This document shows, one piece after another, positions 14,340 through 22,385 of a stretch of DNA of 22,588 nt. A program made the position numbers and the translations under genes. Below the pieces are notes generated by a model that was not told the DNA's origin, did no database searches, and saw nothing but the letters and a program-made list of their open reading frames with translations. The DNA comes from Oscillospiraceae bacterium (GTDB lineage: Bacteria; Bacillota; Clostridia; Oscillospirales; Oscillospiraceae), in NCBI GenBank assembly GCA_009776905.1, contig WRMX01000034.1:1-22588 (forward strand), given 5' to 3'. Position 1 is the first letter of the stretch. Each line of letters starts with the position of its first letter.

Positions 14340-15434
14340 ATGAAGATCAGAGCTGCGCTCATCAAAGAGCCAAACAGCCTATATGTGATCGAGGAAATCG
14401 ACCTCGAAGAGCCGCATGCCGACGAGATGCTAGTGAAGGTCGCCGCCAGCGGCTATTGCCGCACGGACGAGCTCATCAGGACGCAGGCCATGCCCGTGCG
14501 CTTGCCGGCCGTGCTCGGCCATGAGGGTTGCGGCATCGTAGAGAAGGTCGGAACCGACGTCAGGGAGTTCAAGCCGGGGGACAGGGTCGCGTTTTCATAT
14601 GGGAGCTGCGGGAAGTGCGCGAGTTGCACCGAAGGGAAGCCAACGCTTTGCGACATGTTTGAGACGATAAACTTCGGAGGCGTCCAGGCAGACGGGACTT
14701 CGAGGCTGTCGCAGAACGGCATGTCGATTCCGACGCTGTTCGGGCAATCGTCTTTTGCCGAATATGCCGTCGTCAACGAGCGCGGCGCGGTGATGATACC
14801 GGACGATGTCCCGCTGGAGATTACCGGGCCGTTGGGCTGCGGGATACAAACCGGAGCGGGCGCCGTGCTGAACAGGCTGAAACCTCGGCCGGGCTCGGCC
14901 ATCGCGGTGTTCGGCTGCGGAGGGGTCGGGCTCAGCGCCGTCATGGCTGCAAAGATTTCAAACTGCGGAACGATCGTTGCCGTGGACCGCGTGCAGTCGC
15001 GGCTGGAAATGGCTCTGGAGCTTGGCGCCACGCATGTCGTCAACACATCCGCCACGCCCGACGCGCCAGCCGAGATTAAAAAAATCACCGGACGCGGCGC
15101 GGATTGTTCCGTCGACGCTTCCGGCAATGACGTCTGTCTGAAAATGGCGCTCAACTGTACGCGTTCGGGCAGCCCGACCGTCGTCGTCGGCGGGGGAGGG
15201 GACGCCGTGCTCAATGTAGAGATGGACATCATGGGGCACGCGAAGTCGCTCTTGGGCGTAGTCGAGGGGGATTCCGTCCCGAAGCTGTTCATCCCGGAGC
15301 TGCTGCGGCATTACAAGGCGGGCAGGTTCCCGTTTGACAAGCTGATCACGTATTACGATTTCGACGATATAAACACAGCGATGCTCGAGTCGACGGGCGG
15401 CAAGGCGATCAAGGCCGTATTGAGGATGAAGTGA
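14340..15434 (+). CDS. Zinc-dependent alcohol dehydrogenase (MDR family), second copy
   Basis: The protein has 364 residues. The catalytic zinc site is C40 (SGYCRTDE), H61-E62 (GHEG) and C167 (PLGCGIQTG). The structural zinc cysteines are C90, C93, C96 and C104, and the NAD loop is GCGGVG at 192-197. A Cys third ligand and the PLGCGIQTGAG signature place it with aryl/benzyl-alcohol and class III-type dehydrogenases, a different branch from the first dehydrogenase at 9674. The substrate is therefore probably a primary alcohol or aldehyde. AGGAGG lies within the end of the PilZ gene, nine bases upstream. It closes the operon and a terminator follows ~45 bases later. Confidence 0.9.
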   Translation: MKIRAALIKEPNSLYVIEEIDLEEPHADEMLVKVAASGYCRTDELIRTQAMPVRLPAVLGHEGCGIVEKVGTDVREFKPGDRVAFSYGSCGKCASCTEGKPTLCDMFETINFGGVQADGTSRLSQNGMSIPTLFGQSSFAEYAVVNERGAVMIPDDVPLEITGPLGCGIQTGAGAVLNRLKPRPGSAIAVFGCGGVGLSAVMAAKISNCGTIVAVDRVQSRLEMALELGATHVVNTSATPDAPAEIKKITGRGADCSVDASGNDVCLKMALNCTRSGSPTVVVGGGGDAVLNVEMDIMGHAKSLLGVVEGDSVPKLFIPELLRHYKAGRFPFDKLITYYDFDDINTAMLESTGGKAIKAVLRMK

Positions 15435-15480
15435 GTGCGGCATATTGCCTTAGCGCCTCGCGACATCAACAAAAGCGAAT

Positions 15481-15508
15481 AAGCCGGAACACGCGGGTTC
15501 CGCTTTTT
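15481..15508 (+). terminator. Rho-independent terminator of the dehydrogenase/transketolase operon
   Basis: AAGC-C-GGAAC (15481-15490) pairs with GTTCCGCTT, with one bulged base and a six-base loop, and is followed directly by TTTTT. It lies 47 bases after the second dehydrogenase stop. Confidence 0.8.
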
Positions 15509-15622
15509 GGAGCGTTGCTACACATTACAACGCTCTCGTCCTGATTTTCATTGTTCGACATTTACTTTCGTTATGGTAAACGGAATTGCTTCGCTAAATA
15601 CTTGAAAGGAACAATCATTTAT

Positions 15623-16102
15623 ATGCCATTGTTCGGTAGCCGCCCAAGGTCGGCTCAACAAAAGGCGCAAAGGGCGCAGATGCGCATCTTCGTGCGTCTG
15701 GCCTGTTGCGCGTATATGATATTTTATATTATTCTGCCGCTCATAAGGGAGACGTCCGGCTCCGAGAGCGGGCTGGACCCCACGCTGAGGGTCGTCATTA
15801 TCGGTGCGTTCATCGCCATTACAGCCGTCGTTCTGGCATTGTCTGTCAGGGAGGTCGTGCTGGGGATCCGGTCCGGCTCTTACAGGCCTGGAGCTTATGA
15901 GGACGACGATGGCGTGCTCATTCCGTCGGGCGCTTTGGATGAGCCGCAGCCCGATGGCGAGGACGAGGACGACGAGGACGAGGACGAAGACGAGGAGGAC
16001 GACGAGGACGAAGACGAAGACGAAGACTATGACGGCGACGACGAGAACGAGGACGACGAAGACGAGGACGACGAAGACGAGGACGACGTGGACGAGGAAT
16101 AG
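15623..16102 (+). CDS. Small two-helix membrane protein with extreme acidic tail
   Basis: The protein has 159 residues from the ATG at 15623, preceded by AAAGGA 12 bases upstream. The N-terminal ~20 residues are basic and polar. Two hydrophobic segments follow (about 22-41 and 56-76), and residues 111-159 are almost entirely Asp/Glu: 44 of 49, broken only by two Gly and single Tyr, Asn and Val. I do not recognise the family. The positive-inside rule with basic ends before helix 1 and after helix 2 suggests both termini are cytoplasmic, putting the acidic tail inside the cell. Such a tail could bind divalent cations or a basic partner, but nothing here shows it. The gene stands alone between two terminators. 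Confidence 0.7.
   Translation: MPLFGSRPRSAQQKAQRAQMRIFVRLACCAYMIFYIILPLIRETSGSESGLDPTLRVVIIGAFIAITAVVLALSVREVVLGIRSGSYRPGAYEDDDGVLIPSGALDEPQPDGEDEDDEDEDEDEEDDEDEDEDEDYDGDDENEDDEDEDDEDEDDVDEE
15953..16099 (+). repeat. GAC/GAG/GAA trinucleotide-rich tract
   Basis: A simple-sequence region of GAC, GAG and GAA codons encoding the Asp/Glu tail of the small membrane protein. It is imperfect, with occasional TAT, GGC, AAC and GTG codons, but prone to slippage. Confidence 0.85.
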
Positions 16103-16146
16103 ATGCGTGATTGATAAAAAATGTTTTACGGTAAATAATTATCAAA

Positions 16147-16175
16147 ACACCCAACAGGGTGGGTGTAGGTATTTT
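16147..16175 (+). terminator. Probable terminator after the acidic-tail gene
   Basis: ACACCC (16147-16152) can pair with GGGTGT (16161-16166), or CACCC-AACA-GGGTG as a shorter form, followed by AGGTATTTTT. It lies 45 bases past the stop codon. Confidence 0.55.
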
Positions 16176-16300
16176 TCATTGGTCTTGATGTGTCGACCTT
16201 TTGCTGTGTTTTGAGATTTATTCCTTCGAGCTTGAATTGTCGGTTTTTTCTGATTTAGTCGCTTTCATCATCAACAGGGAGGTTTATTGGACACCAGGAG

Positions 16301-16309
16301 TGATATGAT
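16301..16309 (+). promoter_or_regulatory. Possible extended -10 promoter for the restriction-modification gene
   Basis: TGATATGAT (16301-16309) fits an extended -10 element (TG, one base, TATGAT). No good -35 box is seen at the right distance. A start near 16316 would give a leader of about 57 bases. Confidence 0.3.
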
Positions 16310-16327
16310 GCAAATATGTAACCATAA

Positions 16328-16352
16328 TGGACAGTCCACAAACTTGTTTGTG
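16328..16352. promoter_or_regulatory. Two overlapping palindromes upstream of the restriction-modification gene
   Basis: TGGACAGTCCA (16328-16338) and CACAAACTTGTTTGTG (16337-16352) overlap by two bases and lie 21-45 bases before the start codon at 16373. TGGACA recurs at 16288-16293. They could be operator sites for a regulator or a leader hairpin that limits translation. Confidence 0.4.
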
Positions 16353-16372
16353 CTAATGAAGGGGTGTTTTTA

Positions 16373-18694
16373 ATGAAAGAAATGACTGAAGATCAAGTGA
16401 GGGATTATGCGAATGAAATATTAAAATTCAGCGACACCGACACGGTTCGCGCCGGTGTAGGGCAAAACACATCATTCAACTCGTTGGGGTTCAAGGGAGT
16501 CGCAGATAGACCTGATGGTTGGTATTTGCCAAATAACACTACGTTTCCGGCGATTATTCTTGAAACAAAATCCACGAAAGTCGAAATTAAAGAGAAGCAA
16601 GCTGATGAACTGCTGAAAAATTGCTCTATTGCTCATACGAAATATAAAGATGTTATGGGAATACTATACAATGGTGCCGAAATTCGTGCATTTAAGAACA
16701 ATGAAGAGATAGCCGTTCAAACGACATTGCAAAATAAGGAATACTATCTTTCTTTTTTTACGGACAATAGAATCGACAAGCAACTTATATACAACCTGAC
16801 AAAGAGAATTAACGATTGTCTGCATTTTGATTTCGGTATCAAAAACTTATATCACAGAATGGTCTTTACTGCGTGCGCTTTGGTTGCAAAAAGATATGGA
16901 GCGGTCCTAACAAAAGGCATGAATTACCAAACATTTCACGCATCTATTCATTCCACGCTGGAAAAGTCATTTCAAAATCTGCCAAGCCAAATCAACAAAC
17001 TCAATATACTGTTGGAAGTCTTCTCAGAAATTAAGAAAAATTCTACAGAAAATCAGAATGCTATTAACTGTTTCATTGATTGGGTCGGTGAAATCTCAGA
17101 TTGCATAAACTCTGATTATTGGAATGGCGAAGATGTTATGGCTATCTTCTTTAATGAGTTTACCAGATATAAAGGCAAGGCCGAAAAAGGCCAAGTCTTT
17201 ACGCCTGACCACATTACATCATTTATGTATAGGCTTATAGATATAGACAAGGACGACAGGATCTTGGACGCCGCCTGCGGTTCCGGAGCATTTCTTGTGA
17301 AAGCCATGTGCAACATGATTAAGGAAGCCGGGGGAATCAGTACAAATAAGGCAAAAGCTATTCAGGACTGTCAGTTGTTCGGGATTGAATTCGATAGGGA
17401 GATATTCGCCCTTGCATGCGCCAATATGCTGATACATAAAGACGGAAAAACCAACCTGGAGCAGCTTGATTCACGAACGACAGAAGCCTGCGCTTGGATT
17501 AGGTCAAAGAGTTTTATAGGTAATGCAGATGGCAGCACGACCCTAAAGGTGAATCATATAACAAAGGTGATGATGAATCCGCCGTTTGAGAACAAATATG
17601 GATGTTTAAATATTGTTGAAAATGTGCTCGATAATGTAAAAAAGGATATTTTGTGCGCTTTCATTTTACCTGACAACAAGCTGGAGAAGAATAAGAGCAA
17701 GGCGAAAACGATTACCTCAAAGCATAGAATAATAAAAATAATCAAACTCCCCGAAAACGTATTTTCAGGCGTAACGGCATCTATCTTTATTTTCAGATCA
17801 GGAATCCCGCAAAACGATAAGCAGATATTCGCGTGCTATATGGAGGATGACGGTTTTGAAACTGTTAAGAACCAGGGGCGACATGATGTTAAAGGCAAAT
17901 GGCAGGACATTGAGGACAAATGGATCGACATCGTATACCAGCAAAATGGCAGCAACACAATTCAATGGCTGGACCCAAAGAATAGTCTGAGCTATGTCTT
18001 GAAAAAAGACGAATACACAGTTTGCATCGACGATTTTAAAAAGACAGTGTTTGATTATGTTTTGTTTCTGAAAGGAATAGATGCGCAGGAGTTTAAAGAC
18101 AAGCTGGTCAGCGAGATGCTATATTCTACAAAACGCGAGTATACACAGGTTGAGGCAGAGATTAGAACGCGGATAGACGAGTTAAGGAGAGAAGAAAATG
18201 GAGTGCCTAGTGATGTTGACACATCAAACTGGCAGGCCTTCTCCATTAAAAACTGGCTATGTCCAAAACCGCAAAAAAGAGCATTTGCCAAATATGACGA
18301 TGGAGATACGCCATTTGTGGCTTCCGGTAACAGAAACAACGGCGTATTGGGCTATGTGAGCCCAAGAGACGGAGACATCCTTGATGCAGGAAATTGCATT
18401 ACGGTGAGCGCGGTAGATGGTTCTACATTTTATCAGAAGACAGATTTTCTGGGCAGGGGTGGCGGAGGTTCTTCGATCACCATAGTAAGGCACGAAAATA
18501 TGAATGAGATTTCGGGGTTGTTTTTGGCTACTGTTATTGGCAAAGTGTGCAGCAAGTATCGATTTACCGATATGTGTTCGAAAACTGCGCTGGGTAACGA
18601 AATTGTATACTTGCCAAATGCCAACGGGAAACCGGATTGGGAGTACATGGAAGAATTTATCAGGACAATACCGCTATCGGATATTTTACAATAG
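16373..18694 (+). CDS. Single-chain restriction-modification enzyme (type IIG-like: nuclease, N6-adenine methylase and TRD)
   Basis: The protein has 773 residues. The N-terminal nuclease domain has PD-(D/E)XK spacing: P47-D48, then E64-T65-K66 in IILETKS. A helical region joins it to an N6-adenine methylase with motif I DAACGSGAF (299-307) and motif IV NPPF (402-405). From ~618 (SNWQAFSIKNWL) a single target-recognition domain continues to the C-terminus, whose WEYMEEFIRTIPLSD matches the ending of BcgI-like and HsdS-type recognition domains. One polypeptide would therefore methylate and cut DNA, as in type IIG/IIL enzymes. No separate methylase, specificity or restriction gene adjoins it. 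AAGGGG lies eight bases before ATG 16373; a GTG at 16364 is in frame but overlaps that site. The gene and its flanks are clearly AT-richer than the neighbours, which fits horizontal transfer. Confidence 0.88.
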   Translation: MKEMTEDQVRDYANEILKFSDTDTVRAGVGQNTSFNSLGFKGVADRPDGWYLPNNTTFPAIILETKSTKVEIKEKQADELLKNCSIAHTKYKDVMGILYNGAEIRAFKNNEEIAVQTTLQNKEYYLSFFTDNRIDKQLIYNLTKRINDCLHFDFGIKNLYHRMVFTACALVAKRYGAVLTKGMNYQTFHASIHSTLEKSFQNLPSQINKLNILLEVFSEIKKNSTENQNAINCFIDWVGEISDCINSDYWNGEDVMAIFFNEFTRYKGKAEKGQVFTPDHITSFMYRLIDIDKDDRILDAACGSGAFLVKAMCNMIKEAGGISTNKAKAIQDCQLFGIEFDREIFALACANMLIHKDGKTNLEQLDSRTTEACAWIRSKSFIGNADGSTTLKVNHITKVMMNPPFENKYGCLNIVENVLDNVKKDILCAFILPDNKLEKNKSKAKTITSKHRIIKIIKLPENVFSGVTASIFIFRSGIPQNDKQIFACYMEDDGFETVKNQGRHDVKGKWQDIEDKWIDIVYQQNGSNTIQWLDPKNSLSYVLKKDEYTVCIDDFKKTVFDYVLFLKGIDAQEFKDKLVSEMLYSTKREYTQVEAEIRTRIDELRREENGVPSDVDTSNWQAFSIKNWLCPKPQKRAFAKYDDGDTPFVASGNRNNGVLGYVSPRDGDILDAGNCITVSAVDGSTFYQKTDFLGRGGGGSSITIVRHENMNEISGLFLATVIGKVCSKYRFTDMCSKTALGNEIVYLPNANGKPDWEYMEEFIRTIPLSDILQ

Positions 18695-18750
18695 GTACAA
18701 ACGTAGGCGCATGCTACGCTAATACCTATTGTAAGCATTTTGTTGTTTTT
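18688..18750 (+). terminator. Long hairpin terminator of the restriction-modification gene
   Basis: ACAATAGGTA (18688-18697) pairs with TACCTATTGT (18723-18732). Inside, CGTAG (18702-18706) pairs with CTACG (18714-18718). The sequence AAGCATTTTGTTGTTTTT follows. The first arm overlaps the gene's stop codon. The T-rich tract is only on this strand's 3' side, so it acts in the plus direction. The rest of the gap to 18858 shows nothing recognisable. Confidence 0.7.
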
Positions 18751-18858
18751 AGTGTTGCGAAGCGCGTATGGTTTATATTTCGGAGCCTCATGTTATTATG
18801 TAAATGGACTGTGCCGAAGACTCATCCCTTTTTACCGCAAGCATACAAGACGAAATAG

Positions 18859-19869
18859 TCAGTCGATGTCTTCGACCACCGTTTCGGGGGGCTCTTCCAG
18901 GACCTGCGGCTTTTTCAGCAAAGTCTTGAAATACTTGACGACCTGCGAAAAGTAGAACCCATCGACGATGCGCTCGTCCATCACGCACTTATATTCAACA
19001 TACTTGCGCTCGGCAACGCTGCCGTCCGCGTTGAGCTCCAACCTCTTTTGCTTGGTGCCGATGGCAATGAAAACCGGGATATTCCCAAAGTTGTAAAGAT
19101 GGTGGTATAGGGCTGGGGAGCCGATGGAGCCGAGGTCGGTGATGATCATGGACCCATGGAAAGGGCTCGCCTCTATGAGCGATTTCGGCACCCTGCCGAA
19201 GTAGTCCAAAATCCCGAGGAAGCAGATGATGAACTTCAAGATGAGCCTCGGGAATTTCATTAGCATGTTTGCGGCGTCGTCCGTGCCCGTGTCCTCGCCG
19301 GCGTTGCGCACTTTCTCAACTTCCGCGTTGAATTTGCGGTACACGTCGTCGATCGTGTCCCATGGAGTGAAGGACATTTTGACCGTGGTCTCTTCCGCGT
19401 CGACCTTCATTTCTTTTTTAATGGTCATAAGGTATTCGATTTCGTGCCTTGCAAAGATCCTTTGCCCGGAGACGAACCTGTTTACGCCGGGATATTGCGA
19501 GACGACCCTGATGTACGCGGCAATGAACAAGTGCAAAATGCCGATGCCGGGGTAGCCGTTGATTCTTTTGTTGCGAAGGTATTTTTCTATTTCTGATATT
19601 TCAATCGAATCGGACAGAAAGTTGTTGGCGTCGTTCTTCTTTTTCATGATGAACGGCGTCAACGCGTTGTATGAGGGGAGCGTGCGCAGGCGCCTCCCCT
19701 CACGCCTGTCTCCGATGCGCCGCTTTCTAGTTCTTGTTGATGCCGGTCTAGCCGTCGCAGCCGAAGTCGCAGCCGATGTTGAAGCAGTATCAGCAGCCGC
19801 AGGCTCGGTCGCTGTTGTTGTAGTTGCTGTAGCAGTGGTCGAATCCGTTGCAGTAGTCGATGTCGCCAT
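18859..19869 (-). CDS. Orphan 2-oxoacid dehydrogenase E2-like acyltransferase domain protein, catalytic His absent
   Basis: The protein has 336 residues. Residues 1-45 are a Thr/Ala-rich low-complexity stretch, followed by a basic patch (RTRKRRIGDRREGRR). From ~62 onward the fold matches the catalytic domain of dihydrolipoyl acyltransferases and chloramphenicol acetyltransferase. The end of that domain normally carries a His-x-x-x-Asp-Gly motif; here it reads DERIVDG, with E299 in place of the histidine and D303 kept. There is no lipoyl domain, and no E1 or E3 gene is nearby. The protein is therefore unlikely to act as a normal E2, and may be a repurposed scaffold or use another mechanism. 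GGTGAT lies before the ATG, and a good promoter lies 45 bases upstream. Confidence 0.78.
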   Translation of the reverse strand: MATSTTATDSTTATATTTTATEPAAADTASTSAATSAATARPASTRTRKRRIGDRREGRRLRTLPSYNALTPFIMKKKNDANNFLSDSIEISEIEKYLRNKRINGYPGIGILHLFIAAYIRVVSQYPGVNRFVSGQRIFARHEIEYLMTIKKEMKVDAEETTVKMSFTPWDTIDDVYRKFNAEVEKVRNAGEDTGTDDAANMLMKFPRLILKFIICFLGILDYFGRVPKSLIEASPFHGSMIITDLGSIGSPALYHHLYNFGNIPVFIAIGTKQKRLELNADGSVAERKYVEYKCVMDERIVDGFYFSQVVKYFKTLLKKPQVLEEPPETVVEDID

Positions 19870-19913
19870 GTTGCATCACCTAATTTTATATTTGTGTTGT
19901 GAATCCGCTACTT

Positions 19914-19942
19914 ACTATACTACATATCTTTTGGCATATCAA
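19914..19942 (-). promoter_or_regulatory. Sigma-A-like promoter for the E2-like gene
   Basis: On the minus strand, TTGATA (19937-19942), a 17-base spacer and TATAGT (19914-19919). The start is expected near 19907, about 37 bases before the ATG at 19869. Confidence 0.65.
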
Positions 19943-20046
19943 TGGAAACATTTTCGCAAACAGCCACAATTCGCGCCATCTTATGCAAGCGTGTGAACCG
20001 AGGTTGTAAAAAACAAACGCTTGAAAATCTTTTTTTCAAATAAGGC

Positions 20047-20075
20047 TTGTCATTTCGTAGAAAATTATGTATATT
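20047..20075 (+). promoter_or_regulatory. Sigma-A-like promoter for the V/A-ATPase operon
   Basis: TTGTCA (20047-20052), a 17-base spacer and TATATT (20070-20075), each one mismatch from consensus. Transcription would begin around 20082, which rules out the upstream in-frame ATG at 20067 as the protein start. Confidence 0.65.
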
Positions 20076-20126
20076 TATGTGAGTCAAACGTTATGTTTCT
20101 CATCACATGATTTTATGGAGGTGTGT

Positions 20127-20444
20127 ATGGTGTCATTAGAAGCGATAAAGAGCATCAGCGCGACCGAGGACGAAGCCCGCCAGGCCAAGCTGGACGCACA
20201 GCAAAAAGCACGGGAGGCTGTTGAAGCGGCCGAAAGGACCGGCAAAGAATCGGTAGCTTCGGCGGCCGTCCGCGCCGAGTCCGAGATTGCCCACCTCAAA
20301 CACGCTGCCGACCAAAAAGCGGCGGAACAAGCGCAGGAGCTGGCTTCGACGACCGCGAACCGCCAAGCGGCACTACGCGCCCGCGCGGAGAGCAGGCTGG
20401 ACAAGGCCGCTCAGCTCATTATCGAAAGGATAGTGAACGTCTGA
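20127..20444 (+). CDS. V/A-type ATPase subunit G/H (peripheral stalk)
   Basis: The protein has 105 residues, the usual size for NtpF/AhaH-type subunits. It is almost wholly an Ala/Glu/Lys/Arg-rich coiled coil from about residue 10 (SATEDEARQAK) to the end. In the family this subunit pairs with subunit E to form the peripheral stalk that holds the catalytic head against the membrane part. ATG 20127 is preceded by GGAGG at five bases; GTG 20130 is possible at eight bases. The stop TGA shares a base with the next gene's ATG, so the two are translationally coupled. The identification rests on composition, length and the adjacent subunit I. Confidence 0.82.
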   Translation: MVSLEAIKSISATEDEARQAKLDAQQKAREAVEAAERTGKESVASAAVRAESEIAHLKHAADQKAAEQAQELASTTANRQAALRARAESRLDKAAQLIIERIVNV

Positions 20445-22369
20445 TGGCAATTGAAAAGATGAAGAAGCTCCGCCTGCTCGTCTCGCGAACGGACAAGGAC
20501 GACGTCCTGCGCGAGCTCATGCTGCTTGGATGCGTCGAGGTTTCCGAGCCCGATGAGATGCTGGAGGACCCTGAGTTCGCGGAACTGGTCGGGCGGGAGG
20601 ATGCCGAGCTGGAGCGAAGGCGCGCCGAGCACGCCGCGCTGACGCGGAGCATGGAAATCCTCAATAAATATGTCCCGGTTAAAACCGGAATGTTCGCCGC
20701 CAGGCCGGACGTCACTGAGGAGCTGCTACTCAGCGAGAGCGACACATCGATATGCCTGGAGCTGTCCAAGACGCTCGTCACATTGGACGACAACGTGCGC
20801 AGGCTGACCGCGGAGGAGACCAATGAGAAAAACCTCATAGAAGCGTTGACGCCGTGGGCGGGGCTCGACCTTTCGCTCGACAGCGAGGGGACCTCGACAA
20901 CCTCGGTCATGCTTGGCGCGGTCGCCGCGACCGTCGACCTCGATGCGATGAGGGGAGATATTGCTTCCGCCGTCGATGAAGCGGACATGTTCACAGTTTC
21001 ATCTAACAAGGAGCAGCATTACCTGTGTATAGTTTGCCTGCGCCAAAAGCAGTCAGCTTTGGCGGAGGTTTTAAGGAGATACAGTTTCGCGCTCACCACG
21101 CTCAGGCATCTACCGGGAACAGCGGGCGAGCAAATCGCAAAAGCGGAAGCGCGTCTTGTGGAGCTGGCGAGCGAGAAGGCCGACCTCATCGCGCAGATAA
21201 CGGCCGCAGCGGAATATAGAGAGGCGCTGCAGCTTTGCTTCGACCACATCTGGACGAAGATTGAACGAGCGGAAGCCGGAGAAAAGCTGCTCGGCACCCG
21301 CTATTCCGTCGTCCTCACGGGCTGGGCGACCGCGCGTTCGGAGCCGCAGCTTGCGGAGATGCTCGGGAAGTATTCGTGCGCCTGGGAGTTTACGGACCCC
21401 ACGCCCGAGGAATACGAGAAGGTCCCCGTGCTCCTCAACAACAGCGCCGTCACGCGCCCGCTCACGATGGTCACGGAAATGTACAGCCTGCCCGCATACG
21501 ACGGCGTTGACCCGAACCCGCCGATGATGCCTTTCTTCGTCCTGTTCTACGGCCTGATGATGGCGGACATCGGATATGGGCTCATTATGATGATCGCGGC
21601 GATAATCGTCAAGCGCAAGAAGCCCAGAGGCGGCATGCGCAACTTCTTCGACCTGCTCTTGCTATGCGGGATTTCGACGTTCGTCGTCGGCATACTGACG
21701 GGTGGCTTTTTCGGGGACGCCCCGGAGCAGATTGCGGGGCTTTTCGGAGCCAAGTTCTCAATGCCGGCGCTCTTCGACCCGTTGAACAACACGATGGAAG
21801 TGTTGATAGGCGCCCTTGCGCTGGGGGTCATCCATGTCTTTTTCGGCATGGGGATCAGCTTTAAGAAGCAAATCAAGGACGGCCACGTCCTGGATGCCAT
21901 TTTCGACATCGGCTCGTGGTGGATACTATTCATAGGCATAGCGCTGGGCGCATTGAACGTGACCTGGTGGGTCGCCATCGTCGGCGTCGCTATGATCGTC
22001 CTGACGGGCGGGCGCTCGAAGCCGAACATCATCGGGAAGCTGGCGAGCGGTCTTGGCAGCTTATACAACATAACCGGATATTTCGGCGACATCCTTTCAT
22101 ATTCGCGTATCATGGCGCTGATGCTTGCGGGCGGCGTCATCGCGCAGGTCTTCAACAAGCTGGGCGTCCTGACGGGCAACATCGTCACGTTTTTGATCAT
22201 ATTCGCCCTCGGACACGCTTTGAACTTCGGCCTCAACCTCCTGGGCTGCTTCGTGCACGACATGCGCTTGCAATGCCTGGAGTTTTTCGGCAAATTCTAC
22301 CAGGACGGCGGCAAGCCGTTCCACCCGCTCAGCGTTAAAACAAAATACAACAACGTCATAAGCAAATAA
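20444..22369 (+). CDS. ntpI: V/A-type ATP synthase/ATPase subunit I
   Basis: The protein has 641 residues, normal for bacterial NtpI. The N-terminal ~330 residues are cytoplasmic with long coiled coils (MKKLRLLVSRTDKDDV start, then Glu/Ala/Leu-rich helices). From ~361 (MPFFVLFYGLMMADIGYG) the protein is membrane-embedded with about seven or eight helices. Family hallmarks near the end are ILSYSRIMALMLAGGVIA, with the arginine thought to face the rotor ring, and HALNFGLNLLGCFVHDMRL, followed by EFFGKFYQDGGKPFHPL. Subunit I forms the ion half-channels and anchors the stalks. The start overlaps the previous stop (TGATG). The rotor subunit K gene usually comes next, but no such gene is seen in the remaining 219 bases. 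Confidence 0.95.
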   Translation: MAIEKMKKLRLLVSRTDKDDVLRELMLLGCVEVSEPDEMLEDPEFAELVGREDAELERRRAEHAALTRSMEILNKYVPVKTGMFAARPDVTEELLLSESDTSICLELSKTLVTLDDNVRRLTAEETNEKNLIEALTPWAGLDLSLDSEGTSTTSVMLGAVAATVDLDAMRGDIASAVDEADMFTVSSNKEQHYLCIVCLRQKQSALAEVLRRYSFALTTLRHLPGTAGEQIAKAEARLVELASEKADLIAQITAAAEYREALQLCFDHIWTKIERAEAGEKLLGTRYSVVLTGWATARSEPQLAEMLGKYSCAWEFTDPTPEEYEKVPVLLNNSAVTRPLTMVTEMYSLPAYDGVDPNPPMMPFFVLFYGLMMADIGYGLIMMIAAIIVKRKKPRGGMRNFFDLLLLCGISTFVVGILTGGFFGDAPEQIAGLFGAKFSMPALFDPLNNTMEVLIGALALGVIHVFFGMGISFKKQIKDGHVLDAIFDIGSWWILFIGIALGALNVTWWVAIVGVAMIVLTGGRSKPNIIGKLASGLGSLYNITGYFGDILSYSRIMALMLAGGVIAQVFNKLGVLTGNIVTFLIIFALGHALNFGLNLLGCFVHDMRLQCLEFFGKFYQDGGKPFHPLSVKTKYNNVISK

Positions 22370-22385
22370 CTCCTCGTCAAATAAG

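Noticed and set aside
14453..15292. A 279-codon minus-strand open frame opposite the second alcohol dehydrogenase
   Set aside because: Ser/Pro/Thr-rich antisense shadow of a clear dehydrogenase gene, with no family features.
18688..18732. Terminal inverted repeats of a mobile element near the restriction-modification gene
   Set aside because: The arms form one local hairpin followed by a T-rich tract, there is no matching copy on the other side of the gene, and no transposase is present.
20067..20126. Longer N-terminus of the ATPase G/H subunit from ATG 20067
   Set aside because: It lies within the promoter's -10 region, and GGAGG precedes ATG 20127.
21547..22293. A 248-codon minus-strand open frame opposite the membrane half of subunit I
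   Set aside because: The antisense of hydrophobic helices gives a Met/Pro/Ser-rich frame with no domain or plausible ribosome site.
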